From CAYYIS01 sp964470965 (lineage in GTDB: Bacteria > JAAXHH01 > JABIQT01): a DNA stretch of 64,000 nt. The stretch is taken from positions 1 through 64,000 of the forward strand of contig CAYYIS010000026.1 in the NCBI GenBank assembly GCA_964470965.1, given 5' to 3'. Position numbers and translations under genes: made by a program. The notes below the pieces were generated by a model. That model was not told the origin of the DNA. It ran no database searches and saw only the letters and a list, made by a program, of their open reading frames with translations. Numbering within the stretch: position 1 is the first letter of the stretch; each line of letters begins with the position of its first letter. Below are positions 18,150 to 27,497 of this stretch, in pieces.

Positions 18150-18757
18150 GTGGAGTACCTTCCAATATTGTCTGGCTACACCCTTGAAACCCAGATCGCA
18201 TAAAACATGAACGGCTCATTTTTCCCTTTCATTTTGTTCCATTCCGGGAAGAAACCATGTGTTAGGCCATTAGAGAAAACATGATTGGGAAGAGTTGCTT
18301 TAAGAAGAGGCCCGTTTTGCACCTTAAATGTCGATTTTACCTTTCGATAAACGACTACCAGACTCACCATGGATGATTGCATTCCAACCGTACACATTCA
18401 TGATCAGAATGTTCACATGTCCTCCAAGTCTTTCAGGCCGTCAGGGCGTTTTAACGTGCAATTTACATGATTGGTACTTCGGGGCATTTCATCCTGACGA
18501 TCAACAACACTAACGAGAACCCAGGTGGATTCGCTGGAGTCCTCGATCTCAGCCGGGATCTCAATAGTCTCTCTTACGGCATAAAAGCAAATGCAATAAC
18601 CGGTCCATCGCCCAAATTTGGCCCAGTTTCTGATTTATTTGGTTAGAGCGAAAACATTCACGCTTCGCCATATACATATAATAAAACGGTTGCTTGTTCG
18701 AAGGCAAGTGGTAATGAATTTCTATAGAATTGGGAATCAATTCGTGGACTTTCGGCC
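18150..18757. other. Long intergenic region without recognisable gene
   Basis: 608 bases, AT-richer than the flanking genes, upstream of the minus-strand PhyH gene and downstream of the SDR gene. Frames are short and lack ribosome-binding sites or domains. I see no tRNA or clear terminator. It may hold the promoter for the PhyH gene and decayed sequence. Confidence 0.5.
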
Positions 18758-19483
18758 CTATGGTTTTTTTCTCGGAAAGGCAGTGCCATCCTGCGGATCA
18801 AAACCGAGAAGGCTGCGGGTAGATTCGATATCGAGCCACATGCGGTGGTGGCGGGAGCTACCATGTACGATCCCGAAATCCACGTTTTCTGCATCCACAC
18901 AATGGGCGAAAAGTTGTGCGGTGTCCCGTGGTGTGAGCATATAGGACGGTTCACCCGCATCCCAGTCCCCTCCCTGATCAAACCTGGGATTGCCCAGCCG
19001 TATGACGATGCAGGATAGACAAGGCCGTTCGGAGTATACACGAGCAAGTGCTTCGCCCCAGCACTTGGTGGCGCCGTAAAGTCCCTGCGGATAAACAGAT
19101 TCGTCCGGCGTTACCGGAGGATCGGGGCCGCGTCCACGCACCGCGTAGATGCTGCTCGCAAAGATGAATCGGCGACATCCGGCTTCCGCGGCCGCCTGGA
19201 ACATGTTGTAAGTGCCAATGATATTGCGGGGCAGGAGCGAACCGGTGAAATCGTCGCTCCCGGGATCAGCCGCCAGATGGACGACGGTGTGTATTTCGTC
19301 ACAGATCCGCAAACAGTCATCCGGTTTTGTCATGTCGAATAACACGGAAGTCTCATGCTCAGCAGGCTTGACCACAGGTCGAATGTCAGCCAGTCGGAGC
19401 GAGTATCGAGCACCCCAGTGGGACCGTAGAATGCTGCCGACCAGCCCTGCTGCTCCGGTGATGAGTACGCTAGGTGACCGCAT
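18758..19483 (-). CDS. NAD-dependent epimerase/dehydratase, uronate-dehydrogenase-like
   Basis: 241 residues from the ATG at 19483 (GGAG 6 bases upstream; an ATG 12 bases earlier lacks one). Extended SDR: LITGAAGLVGSILRSHWG for NAD binding, VVHLAADPG, FASSIYAVRGRG, and the catalytic Y-G-A-T-K. The NIIGTYNMFQAAAEAG and GNPRF/GSSRHHRMWLD pattern and the short length resemble uronate dehydrogenases, which oxidise uronic acids to aldarolactones. Substrate assignment is inference. It stands alone, diverging from the Bcr/CflA exporter. Confidence 0.82.
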   Translation of the reverse strand: MRSPSVLITGAAGLVGSILRSHWGARYSLRLADIRPVVKPAEHETSVLFDMTKPDDCLRICDEIHTVVHLAADPGSDDFTGSLLPRNIIGTYNMFQAAAEAGCRRFIFASSIYAVRGRGPDPPVTPDESVYPQGLYGATKCWGEALARVYSERPCLSCIVIRLGNPRFDQGGDWDAGEPSYMLTPRDTAQLFAHCVDAENVDFGIVHGSSRHHRMWLDIESTRSLLGFDPQDGTAFPRKKP

Positions 19484-19537
19484 TGGTTTCTCCATTAAGA
19501 CAGTATTGACGACATCTTGCAGAACAAAAAATATATT

Positions 19538-19548
19538 CTGTTGAACAG
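19538..19548. promoter_or_regulatory. Palindrome beside a TTGACA box in a divergent promoter region
   Basis: A perfect 11-base palindrome (CTGTT-G-AACAG) sits directly beside a minus-strand TTGACA hexamer (complement at 19549-19554), between the SDR gene and the Bcr/CflA gene. Its position would suit a repressor, but I cannot find a well-placed -10 box. Confidence 0.3.
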
Positions 19549-19672
19549 TGTCAACACATCCATCTTGCTTTCGGTCAGCATCATCCTTATTTTAATGTTG
19601 CCTTATGCCCTGCCGGTGTCGCCCTACAGCCGGTGAACTGAGCACGATTTAACATGGACACCGGTTCTACCC

Positions 19673-20872
19673 ATGAATTCCTCCCCAACAGCAAGGCGCC
19701 CCCCATTCGGCGAGTTCGTAACACTTACCGCGCTGATGATTTCGTTGACGGCCTTGTCCATTGACGCCATGTTACCCGCGCTGCCGAACATTGGGCGCAC
19801 ACTGGGTTCTGGTAGCGCCAACGCTAATCAACTCGTGATCTCCACCCTCTTTATAGGTATGGCCATAGGACAGTTGATATACGGCCCCATGTCCGATAGT
19901 ATCGGACGAAAACGTTCGATTTATTTGGGGCTGGGGATATTCATGATCGGTTGCGTGATCTCCCTTTTGGCGACTAATTTCAATGCGATGCTGGCAGGTC
20001 GGTTCCTTCAGGGTATCGGTGTGGCCGCCCCTCGCATTGTCTCACTTGCGCTAGTGAGAGATCAGTACGAAGGCAACAGCATGGCACGGGTGATGTCGTT
20101 CATCATGGCGGTCTTTATCTTCGTCCCCATGATCGCGCCAGCCTTCGGCCAGCTGGTGATCATGTGGGTCAGTTGGCGCTTCATTTTCGCCGCCTTCCTG
20201 ATTCTGGGACTGATCGCGCTGACCTGGTTTTCCATCCGCCAGCCGGAAACGCTACCGGTCGATCGAAGAATCAAATTCACTATTAGAGGTCTTGGGATTT
20301 CGCTTAAAGAGATCGTCACCAGCCGTGTTGCTCTGGGATATACGATCGCCTCAGGTTTTGTCTTCGCCGCCTTCCTGAGCTATCTCACAAGTTCACAGCA
20401 GGTGTTCCAGGACGTCTACGGTGTCGGCACCGCCTTCCCGATCTATTTCGGCGTGCTGTCCATAGCTTTAGGCGCCGCCTCGCTGACCAACGGCCGGCTG
20501 GTACACCATCTCGGTATGGAAATCCTTGCGAAACGTGCCTCGGTGGGGCTAACAGTCCTGTCGATCGCATTCGTATCACTCGTTTTCCTGATGGCGGACA
20601 CCCCTCCGTTATGGTCACTCATGGGTTACCTTCTGCCAGCATTTTTCTGCCTCGGAATTATGTTCGGCAACCTGAGCGCCCTTGCCATGGTACCGCTCGG
20701 TCATATCTCCGGACTAGGCGCCACAGTCATCAGTTCGCTGTCCACATTTATCTCGGTTCCTCTGGGTACCATTGTAGGGCAGAGCTTTGATGGGACAGTG
20801 ATGCCGCTTGTGGCTGGTTTCGCCCTGTTCAGCGTCATCGCCTCCACCATAATCTACATTGTGGAGCGTTAG
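19673..20872 (+). CDS. Bcr/CflA-family MFS drug or metabolite exporter
   Basis: 399 residues with about 12 transmembrane segments. Family marks are the first loop after SIDAMLPALPNIGRTLG, motif A as GPMSDSIGRKRSIYLG, and RFLQGIGVAAPRIVSLALVRD in helix 4-5. These proton-driven exporters remove drugs, sulfonamides or small metabolites. It is the first of four plus-strand genes; the next starts 72 bases later, so co-transcription is possible but not certain. Confidence 0.92.
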   Translation: MNSSPTARRPPFGEFVTLTALMISLTALSIDAMLPALPNIGRTLGSGSANANQLVISTLFIGMAIGQLIYGPMSDSIGRKRSIYLGLGIFMIGCVISLLATNFNAMLAGRFLQGIGVAAPRIVSLALVRDQYEGNSMARVMSFIMAVFIFVPMIAPAFGQLVIMWVSWRFIFAAFLILGLIALTWFSIRQPETLPVDRRIKFTIRGLGISLKEIVTSRVALGYTIASGFVFAAFLSYLTSSQQVFQDVYGVGTAFPIYFGVLSIALGAASLTNGRLVHHLGMEILAKRASVGLTVLSIAFVSLVFLMADTPPLWSLMGYLLPAFFCLGIMFGNLSALAMVPLGHISGLGATVISSLSTFISVPLGTIVGQSFDGTVMPLVAGFALFSVIASTIIYIVER

Positions 20873-20944
20873 GTCCGCGAGGCTATTGACAGACGGGGTA
20901 TATTGTGGATTGATGGTTTAGCCAACTTCCTCAGGAGAATTGAC

Positions 20945-22060
20945 ATGCCCGAAGCCGCAGGAAACATCCAGCTTGCCGAGGTGCGCCTGCCTACTACCGA
21001 CCTCAATGACGACCTGTATTTTTACACGAAAACACTCGGTTTTAGACTGGAGGTGATATTTCCGGCCGACGATCCCGCTATAGCGGTGTTGTCGGGATAT
21101 GGCCTCCGAATTCGCCTGGAGCGCGGCGCAGCTGAAGCACCGGGAACGCTCAAACTGCTTTGCCGGGATCCGGACGGCCTTGGGAATGGACAGCGGGTCC
21201 TAACTGCACCCAACGGTACCCGGATCGAACTCGACGAATCGGATCCACCGCTGGTAATGCCTGAAACGAAACATGCATTTATCGTTCGTCGTTTAAAAGA
21301 TAATACCCCGTGGGTGATCGGCCGTGCCGGTATGCAGTACCGGGATCTGGTGCCCGGTCGGCTCGGTGGCACCATCATCGCCTCCCACATCCGCATCCCG
21401 GACGCGGGCCCTGTACCGGATATGGTACACTATCACACGGTGGGATTCCAGTTGATCTTCTGCTACCGGGGATGGGTCCAGCTGGTTTATGAGGATCAGG
21501 GGCCACCATTCAAACTGAAGGCCGGCGACTGTGTCATCCAGCCTCCTGAGATCAGACATCGAGTGCTTGAGTCATCCGAAAACCTGCAGGTAATTGAAAT
21601 CGGTGTGCCAGCAGAACACGTCACCACAATAGATCATGAAATGGACCTGCCGACAGGGGTAGTGAATCCGGACAGGGATTTCAGTGGGCAGAAATTCTGC
21701 CGCCATGAGGTGGAAGAAGCGACTTGGGAACCCTGGCGCCTGGAAGGGTTCGAGGTTCGGGAAACCGGCATCGGCGCCGCGACTGGCGGGGTGGCATCCG
21801 TTCAAGTAGCCCGGTCGACAGGCAACGGCACCGAATCTGTGTCCAGCCACAACTCGGATATCCTATTCACCTTCGTGATGGAAGGCAGTATGACGCTCCG
21901 CGGCGAAGGCCAGGACGCCCACACACTTACCGCCGGGGACGCCTATGTCATCCCTCCCAACATGAAAACCTCTATCACAGACCGTTCTGATGACCTGGAG
22001 GTGTTGGAAGTTTCAATACCTGGGACGTTCGAAACTATTGTGCATGAGAGAGGCAGCTGA
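20945..22060 (+). CDS. Three-domain VOC-cupin-cupin fusion protein
   Basis: 371 residues from the ATG at 20945, preferred because AGGAGA lies just before it. Residues ~8-115 are a glyoxalase/VOC fold (EVRLPTTDLNDDLYFYTKTLGFRLEV). Residues ~140-235 form a first cupin (HYHTVGFQLIFCYRGWVQL and IQPPEIRHRVLES) and residues ~265-365 a second (SHNSDILFTFVMEGSMTL and VIPPNMKTSI). Both folds commonly bind a metal in a beta barrel. The fusion suggests a multi-site enzyme or sensor for a small molecule. The binding-protein gene starts 31 bases after it. Exact reaction unknown. Confidence 0.85.
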   Translation: MPEAAGNIQLAEVRLPTTDLNDDLYFYTKTLGFRLEVIFPADDPAIAVLSGYGLRIRLERGAAEAPGTLKLLCRDPDGLGNGQRVLTAPNGTRIELDESDPPLVMPETKHAFIVRRLKDNTPWVIGRAGMQYRDLVPGRLGGTIIASHIRIPDAGPVPDMVHYHTVGFQLIFCYRGWVQLVYEDQGPPFKLKAGDCVIQPPEIRHRVLESSENLQVIEIGVPAEHVTTIDHEMDLPTGVVNPDRDFSGQKFCRHEVEEATWEPWRLEGFEVRETGIGAATGGVASVQVARSTGNGTESVSSHNSDILFTFVMEGSMTLRGEGQDAHTLTAGDAYVIPPNMKTSITDRSDDLEVLEVSIPGTFETIVHERGS

Positions 22061-22091
22061 AGTAGAGAAATATATAGGAGAGTAATTCACC

Positions 22092-23843
22092 GTGCCTTCC
22101 CGAGTCTTACAAATGCTCCTGTTTATCATATGGACCGGTACCGCGTCCGGTGTTACGCTCCTTATGGTTCAGGACCATAACCCACCGTTGAGATACGTCA
22201 ACGTGGTAGGCAATTCGCTTCCCGCCGATGCGGCACCTCCGGAATACCAGGTGATGACCCGGTTCGAACGTGACAACCAGTACATGGACCGGGCCACCTC
22301 GACATACAAGCAGGCGTTCGGTGTGGCATTGGTCAATGAACCGCTTAACCGGGTGGACAAAGATTTTAACTTGATTCCGGCGGCAGCAACCCACTGGGAA
22401 GTGGCCGACGACAACCTCACCTGGACCTACCACATTAAAGAAGGACTCATTTTTTCCGACGGTCATCCATTGACCGCTTACGACTATGAGGCCACGTTCC
22501 GCCGCTGGGCAGATCCGAAGACCGGGTTCGATTTCGAATGGTATTTCCGCCCCATCAGAAACTGGGCCGACGTGGTCGCAGGGCGCGTACCCGTGGACTC
22601 AGTCGGAGTGCATGCACTGAATGACACTACCCTGGTGTTCATAACGAGTCGCCCGACGCCGTACCTGCCGCTATTGCTCAGCAAAAGCTGGGTAACGCCG
22701 AAACATCTGTTTGACAAGTACGGCCCCGAATGGGCCACCCGGCCTGAAACACACAAGGCCAGCGGTCCTTACCGCCTCCTTGAATGGCGCAAGACAGATC
22801 GTATCGTACTGGTACCAAACGAAACTTACCGCGGTCCTGAAAAACCAATGCTGGAACGCGTGGTCGTGAAGCTGTTCAACAACGCTGTAACGCCGCAGTT
22901 TCTTCCGGCATACGAAGCGGGTGAAGTGGATTACATCCCGTTGGAAAACCAGGCCGAAATAAATCGCGTTAAATCCGATCCAATCCTTCAGGATCAGCTC
23001 AATGCATATGTGGATTTCAGCACTTACTATCTGATGATGGACTCCTACAACCCACCCTTCGATGACGTACGCGTACGACAGGCGTTCGGACATGCCATCG
23101 AGCAGGCGGCCCTCATTAAATCAGCCCTGCGCAGCATCGGCCTACCGGCCACATCCATGATGCCGCCCGGGTTTCCCGCAGCGAATCCAGAGGGACTGGC
23201 ATCTTTGCAGGCATACAATCCGGAGCAGGCCCGAAAGCTATTGGCGGAGGCAGGATACCCGGATGGCAGGGGCTTCCCGAATGTGGACATCTGGCTGCGC
23301 CAGGAGACGCCTGTGGTCCGCACCGCCGCAGAGGCGGTGCAGGCCATGTTGAGGCAGAACCTGAATATCGACGTGGGCGTCAGCAACGTTGAGCGAAAGG
23401 TGTTTCTAGACGCTATGAGCTCACGCCGACTGACGCTGGGTATGGTTCCTTACCAGTATGACTACATCGACGCCGGCAACCTCCTTACCATCTGGCTGTC
23501 CAACGGGCGCCACGCATGGCACAACGACCGTTTCGAGGATCTGGTCCTGCAGGCCAACCAGCTGGTAGGCGAACCGGAACGTCGGATAGCCATGTACCGG
23601 GACGCCGAACAAATTCTGGTAGGCGAAGCCGGTGGCATCTTCCTGTGGTACATCCTGATTAATCAAATGTGGAAACCGTACATCAAAGGCGGAGCCTTGG
23701 AGCCTAATAGGTGGGGCTACCGAGCCTGGCGCGGCGACCTGATGAGTAACCTGTCGTCCACGCTGTATGTTACAAAAGATGTATTGAAAGGCCGGGCAAA
23801 ACCGCATTCTGGCAGTCTCTGGCAGCGAATATTGGGAAATTAA
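22092..23843 (+). CDS. Peptide/opine-type ABC transporter substrate-binding protein
   Basis: 583 residues, GTG start at 22092 after an AGGAGAG site. The N-terminal 20 residues form a signal peptide or signal anchor. The SBP_bac_5 (DppA/OppA) family pattern is clear: HWEVADDNLTWTYHIKEGLIFSDGHPLTAYD, then VRQAFGHAIEQAALI and YNPEQARKLLAEAGYPDGRG. It would capture peptides or other small organic solutes in the periplasm. No permease or ATPase gene is adjacent, so it must use a transporter encoded elsewhere. The flavin monooxygenase gene follows after 13 bases. Confidence 0.92.
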   Translation: MPSRVLQMLLFIIWTGTASGVTLLMVQDHNPPLRYVNVVGNSLPADAAPPEYQVMTRFERDNQYMDRATSTYKQAFGVALVNEPLNRVDKDFNLIPAAATHWEVADDNLTWTYHIKEGLIFSDGHPLTAYDYEATFRRWADPKTGFDFEWYFRPIRNWADVVAGRVPVDSVGVHALNDTTLVFITSRPTPYLPLLLSKSWVTPKHLFDKYGPEWATRPETHKASGPYRLLEWRKTDRIVLVPNETYRGPEKPMLERVVVKLFNNAVTPQFLPAYEAGEVDYIPLENQAEINRVKSDPILQDQLNAYVDFSTYYLMMDSYNPPFDDVRVRQAFGHAIEQAALIKSALRSIGLPATSMMPPGFPAANPEGLASLQAYNPEQARKLLAEAGYPDGRGFPNVDIWLRQETPVVRTAAEAVQAMLRQNLNIDVGVSNVERKVFLDAMSSRRLTLGMVPYQYDYIDAGNLLTIWLSNGRHAWHNDRFEDLVLQANQLVGEPERRIAMYRDAEQILVGEAGGIFLWYILINQMWKPYIKGGALEPNRWGYRAWRGDLMSNLSSTLYVTKDVLKGRAKPHSGSLWQRILGN

Positions 23844-23856
23844 ACGAGGGGAACAG

Positions 23857-24834
23857 ATGAATCTATCAGTGCTCGACCAATCACCCGTGCGGGAAGGCGG
23901 TACACCACATCAGGCGTTTCAGGAAACGCTGACGCTGGCCCGGACGGTGGAATCACTTGGTTACAACCGGTTTTGGGTATCAGAGCACCACAATGCCCAC
24001 TGTCTGGCCGGCAGCGCGCCGGAGGTACTGCTGGGTGCCCTCGGAGCGACAACAGAGCACATCCGCATCGGGTCCGGCGGGGTGATGCTGCCCTACTACA
24101 GCGCCTTCAAAGTCGCGGAATCGTTCTCCGTCCTCACTAACCTGTACCCTGACCGCATCGACCTTGGGGTCGGCCGTGCACCCGGCGGCGACATGAGTAC
24201 AGCCCGGGCATTGGCGCCGGACGGTAGGCCCAACTTCGAAAACTTTCCGCACCTGGTAGAAGAGCTGGCTGTCATGTTGAGAGACCGTGATTTCCAGCCC
24301 CGCATCACACCCGCTCTGCACAAAGCGCCGCCCATCTGGATGCTGGGCTCCAGCCCTGAGAGTGCGCTGCTGGCTTCCCGCCTTGGGCTGCCCTACAACT
24401 TCGCACTGTTCATTAATAGTAAAATCGACCCCCAAATCCTCGACTTCTACCGCAGCCGTTTTGAACCATCCGATCAATTGAAAACACCGCGGACCTGCTT
24501 GACGATTAACGTTATATGCGCAGATACGGCGACAGAAGCAAAGCGGTTGTCCATGAGCCGTGATCTGCTGTTCGCCCGTTTCGCTTCAGGACGCCCCAGT
24601 GCCACGGTACCCACCGTGGAAGAGGCGGAACAATACAATTTCTCGCCACAGGAACGTGCATTCCTCGACGACAAATTCCGCCACGCAGCTGTAGGTAATC
24701 CGGATCAGGTGAAACGGAAAATCGATCAACTGATGGAAGATTTTCAGGCCGACGAACTTATGGCGGTTACAATCACCTATGATTTCAAGGCCCGCCTGCG
24801 GTCCTATGAATTATTGGCTGATGTGTACGGGTAG
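23857..24834 (+). CDS. LLM-class flavin-dependent oxidoreductase (luciferase-like)
   Basis: 325 residues, F420- or FMN-dependent TIM-barrel oxidoreductase of the bacterial luciferase superfamily. Marks: LDQSPVREGGTPHQAF at the N-terminus, WVSEHHN, RIGSGGVMLPYYSAFKVAE, and RIDLGVGRAPGGD. It is closest in style to the group holding YhbW-type proteins. The gene begins 13 bases after the ABC binding-protein gene, hinting that it oxidises or desulfonates the imported compound; that is inference. GGGGAA precedes the ATG. Cytoplasmic. Confidence 0.92.
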   Translation: MNLSVLDQSPVREGGTPHQAFQETLTLARTVESLGYNRFWVSEHHNAHCLAGSAPEVLLGALGATTEHIRIGSGGVMLPYYSAFKVAESFSVLTNLYPDRIDLGVGRAPGGDMSTARALAPDGRPNFENFPHLVEELAVMLRDRDFQPRITPALHKAPPIWMLGSSPESALLASRLGLPYNFALFINSKIDPQILDFYRSRFEPSDQLKTPRTCLTINVICADTATEAKRLSMSRDLLFARFASGRPSATVPTVEEAEQYNFSPQERAFLDDKFRHAAVGNPDQVKRKIDQLMEDFQADELMAVTITYDFKARLRSYELLADVYG

Positions 24835-24925
24835 GGGCAGGGGCGGAACTGATTGCCTGGTAACAATTGCGATCCCGACGTGAGGTGGGAGATATGAATG
24901 CATATTTATTTTAAGAGCCCCGAGG

Positions 24926-25066
24926 TCATAGGACGTCGCCTTCTTCATCAATCGCTCCTCCCCAGATAAACCAATGCCGCCCACGGCCGTCACCCGGGTG
25001 TTGAAGGACAGTTCTCAGGAGATCACGCTCAAGCCTTTCAGGAATGCGGTCACCATCCATTTCCAT
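24926..25066 (-). CDS. Possible small protein downstream of rnhA
   Basis: A 46-codon frame starts 18 bases after the rnhA stop on the same strand. It reads ERLERDLLRTVLQHPGD and then HWFIWGGAIDEEGDVL, which looks protein-like. No ribosome-binding site is visible, and the start falls inside a hairpin (25060-25078). It may be chance or a gene remnant. Confidence 0.25.
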   Translation of the reverse strand: MEMDGDRIPERLERDLLRTVLQHPGDGRGRHWFIWGGAIDEEGDVL

Positions 25067-25078
25067 TTTGAATGGAAA
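25060..25078 (-). terminator. Hairpin just after rnhA
   Basis: Perfect inverted repeat TTTCCATT-TTG-AATGGAAA beginning 7 bases past the rnhA stop. It could end or stabilise the rnhA transcript, but no U-run follows, so it is not a classic intrinsic terminator. Confidence 0.35.
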
Positions 25079-25084
25079 GGTAAA

Positions 25085-25831
25085 TCATCCTGAAAACCCC
25101 TCGTCCGATGGCAGGTCCTTACGGCGCATCACCTCCGTGGACAATTGGTCGCACCGTTCATTTTCCGGGATGCCGGCATGCCCTTTCACTTTCATGAACT
25201 CCACAAGGTGACTGTCGCACAAGTCCAGCAGTTGCGCCCATAGATCGGCGTTTTTGGCCGGGACCAGCTCTTTTTCTACCCGGCGACGCCAACCGTTACG
25301 ACGCCATCGTTCGGCCCAGCCTTTTTCGATACCGTTGACCACGTACGACGAATCACTGAACAGGATTGCGGAGATTCCAGGATCGATCGAATTAAGCCCT
25401 TGAATACAGGCCATCAGCTCCATGCGATTGTTGGTAGTATAGGAATACCCACCCGACAGCTCCCGTCGGGCCGCAGAACTCAGGATGACCGCGGCATAGC
25501 CACCGATCCCAGGATTCCCCTCGCAACCTCCGTCCGTGTATACCACAACTTTTCCTGCCGCCAGTGCTTCTTCCTGTTGTTTGCTGTAGGCAGCGACGTC
25601 CGGCCTTTCTTTTCTTTTTGGTCGCTTAGCGGTCCCTTTAGTCTTGAACGCGGGGACCCCGTCGGCCACGTCGTTAAGCCACGCCATTGCCTCCGCTTCC
25701 GTCGCAAACCCCTTGTACACGGCCCCCGGATATCCCCGCACCTGCTCTTCCGCGCCGCCGGTCCCGGTCCAGGAATCATACAACCCCGGGAGATGGCCTT
25801 CAACGACCGCGTATATCTTTTTTTTGGCCAA
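25085..25831 (-). CDS. rnhA: Ribonuclease HI with N-terminal hybrid-binding domain
   Basis: Degrades RNA in RNA-DNA hybrids. 248 residues from a TTG start at 25831, supported by GGAG 8 bases upstream and because KKKIYAVVEGHLPGLYDSW is where hybrid-binding domains begin. That domain covers residues ~4-52. A basic linker follows, then the RNase H fold with catalytic D100, E138, D160 and D228. The C-terminal KGHAGIPENERCDQL segment is normal. The layout equals eukaryotic-style RNase H1 as found in several bacteria. It is divergent from the Gfo/Idh gene at 26032. Confidence 0.94.
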   Translation of the reverse strand: MAKKKIYAVVEGHLPGLYDSWTGTGGAEEQVRGYPGAVYKGFATEAEAMAWLNDVADGVPAFKTKGTAKRPKRKERPDVAAYSKQQEEALAAGKVVVYTDGGCEGNPGIGGYAAVILSSAARRELSGGYSYTTNNRMELMACIQGLNSIDPGISAILFSDSSYVVNGIEKGWAERWRRNGWRRRVEKELVPAKNADLWAQLLDLCDSHLVEFMKVKGHAGIPENERCDQLSTEVMRRKDLPSDEGFSG

Positions 25832-25927
25832 TGTGATGTCTCCATAAATCCGTCTGAATGGTATTCGAAATCCTCGCATTATAACAGTATTGTATTTACT
25901 GTTTGTATACAACGACAAAATTAATAT

Positions 25928-25963
25928 ATTGACGGATTAAATGACCGAGTAATTGACGGATTA
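25928..25963. repeat. Two 12-base direct repeats in a divergent promoter region
   Basis: ATTGACGGATTA occurs at 25928-25939 and again at 25952-25963, a 24-base period, between the divergent rnhA and Gfo/Idh genes. Spacing of just over two helical turns fits a tandem operator, and each copy holds a TTGACG like a -35 element. Confidence 0.45.
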
Positions 25964-26031
25964 TCCTGTAATTCTGCCCCTATTTGTAAGTACCTTCCAT
26001 CAATCCTACAATTACTTTGAAAGGGAATAGC

Positions 26032-27036
26032 ATGTCCACTCTTGATCCAGTCCGTGTCGCGGTATACGGAACCGGTAATTTTGCCAATACCACCCATCTC
26101 CCGAATCTGGCGAGTATCGACGGCGTCAAGATCGTGGCATTGTGTGACACGAACAAGACGGCTGTCATGGAAACCAGCCGGAATTACTCGGTGGATCGAG
26201 TCTATACAGATGCTTATGAAATGCTGGATAAGGAGGAGGTGGACGTACTGTATTCTATCGTGCCGGCATATGTACGCACGGATGTGGAGACAACCGCCGC
26301 CGGCCGAGGTGTCCACCTCTTCAGTGAGAAGCCACAGGCGCTAAACATGGAGACTGCTCTCAGAATCGATGAGGCTATCCGGGAGGCCGGTGTGATCAGT
26401 ACGGTGGGATTTCGGGAACGCTACCGTCCCATCTTCCAGGAAGCCAGGCGCCTGCTCTCGGACAAACGGGTGGTGCATATACGGTTCCAGCAAATCTCAG
26501 GCTATCCGGAGGTGCCACAAGGACGGACGACCTGGTGGTCGGAAATGGATAAGGGCGGCGTCCGGTTTTTTGATTGGGGTGTCCACGCTACCGACTATAC
26601 CCGGTTCATGACTGGGCAGGACGTCATACAGGCCCAGGCATTTTTCTGTCAGCCCGCGCAATACCACAATCCCCTGTCGTCATCGTTCCATTACGCTCTG
26701 TCCGAAGGCGCCACAGCCACGTTGACATTTATCGAATCCGATCCCACAGGCCTGAGTGAAGAACCATACTTCACAATTTTTTATGAAGGGGGCCGGCTTA
26801 AGATTTTTGGATATGACAGGATTGAAATAAACGAAAAAATCGTTTATCAGGCAGACCCATTCGATCCATGGCTCAAGCAGGACATAACATTTATTGAGTC
26901 CGTGCGGACTGGGAACCGTGATCTGCTTATGAGCGACTACCACGACGGCCTGAATTCACTCGCGCCGATCCTGGCCGGCTGGGAATCCACCCGCCAAAAC
27001 GGCGACTGTATAGATATCGCCTCTATGCTGAAGTAA
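26032..27036 (+). CDS. Gfo/Idh/MocA-family oxidoreductase
   Basis: 334 residues from the ATG at 26032 (AAAGGGA upstream). NAD(P)-dependent dehydrogenase of sugars or inositols. N-terminal Rossmann start VAVYGTGNFANTTHLP, then the EKP-type motif LFSEKPQALN with its lysine, and a C-terminal sugar-binding beta sheet. A catalytic-region block DWGVHATDYTRFM supplies the His and Asp. It is followed at 10 bases by a small lipoprotein-like gene and then the endonuclease-IV-like gene, giving a three-gene operon. Substrate unknown. Confidence 0.92.
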   Translation: MSTLDPVRVAVYGTGNFANTTHLPNLASIDGVKIVALCDTNKTAVMETSRNYSVDRVYTDAYEMLDKEEVDVLYSIVPAYVRTDVETTAAGRGVHLFSEKPQALNMETALRIDEAIREAGVISTVGFRERYRPIFQEARRLLSDKRVVHIRFQQISGYPEVPQGRTTWWSEMDKGGVRFFDWGVHATDYTRFMTGQDVIQAQAFFCQPAQYHNPLSSSFHYALSEGATATLTFIESDPTGLSEEPYFTIFYEGGRLKIFGYDRIEINEKIVYQADPFDPWLKQDITFIESVRTGNRDLLMSDYHDGLNSLAPILAGWESTRQNGDCIDIASMLK

Positions 27037-27046
27037 GGAGACAGCC

Positions 27047-27490
27047 ATGCTGCGTCGTTCGTTATCCATTGTCCTCATCATCGCCTTGATGATGGAAACC
27101 GGCTGTGCTAAACGGGTTCCTGTGGACGTACATCCGGTCCGGAGGCCCTCGGATAGAGTCAAAGCGGAAGATAAAGTCTCCGTGGTATTGCGCGAAGAAA
27201 TGACGTTAAGAGGGACAACGGGTGTGGATTCTCTCAATCAGAAACCGGTCGAATGGAAGACGCTGGAGATCACCGGTGAGCTCGTTACATGGGACGAACA
27301 GAAGGTCACCGTCCATGTCATCAACTATACCCCGGGCGAAAACGCTGTGTTCGAAATTCCGCTAGAACAGATCGAACAGTTGGACAGATGGCCGACTTTC
27401 AAACCCGGCCCGACCCTGGCAGCGATCGGTGGACTGGCCCTGGTTGTGGGAGTCACGTTCCTCATCGTAGTCCTGATCAGCAAACCGTAG
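27047..27490 (+). CDS. Small membrane-associated protein, possible lipoprotein
   Basis: 147 residues. A hydrophobic N-terminus ends in ...METGCAKR; the cysteine could be lipidated but the preceding residues are not a textbook lipobox. A second hydrophobic segment fills the last ~25 residues (GGLALVVGVTFLIVVLI). The middle contains a short beta-rich domain with TLRGTTGVDSL and ELVTWDEQKVTVHVINYT. Similar small proteins are found as envelope stress or assembly factors, but I do not recognise the family. It sits 10 bases after a Gfo/Idh gene and 7 bases before the TIM-barrel gene. Confidence 0.7.
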   Translation: MLRRSLSIVLIIALMMETGCAKRVPVDVHPVRRPSDRVKAEDKVSVVLREEMTLRGTTGVDSLNQKPVEWKTLEITGELVTWDEQKVTVHVINYTPGENAVFEIPLEQIEQLDRWPTFKPGPTLAAIGGLALVVGVTFLIVVLISKP

Positions 27491-27497
27491 GAGCCCG

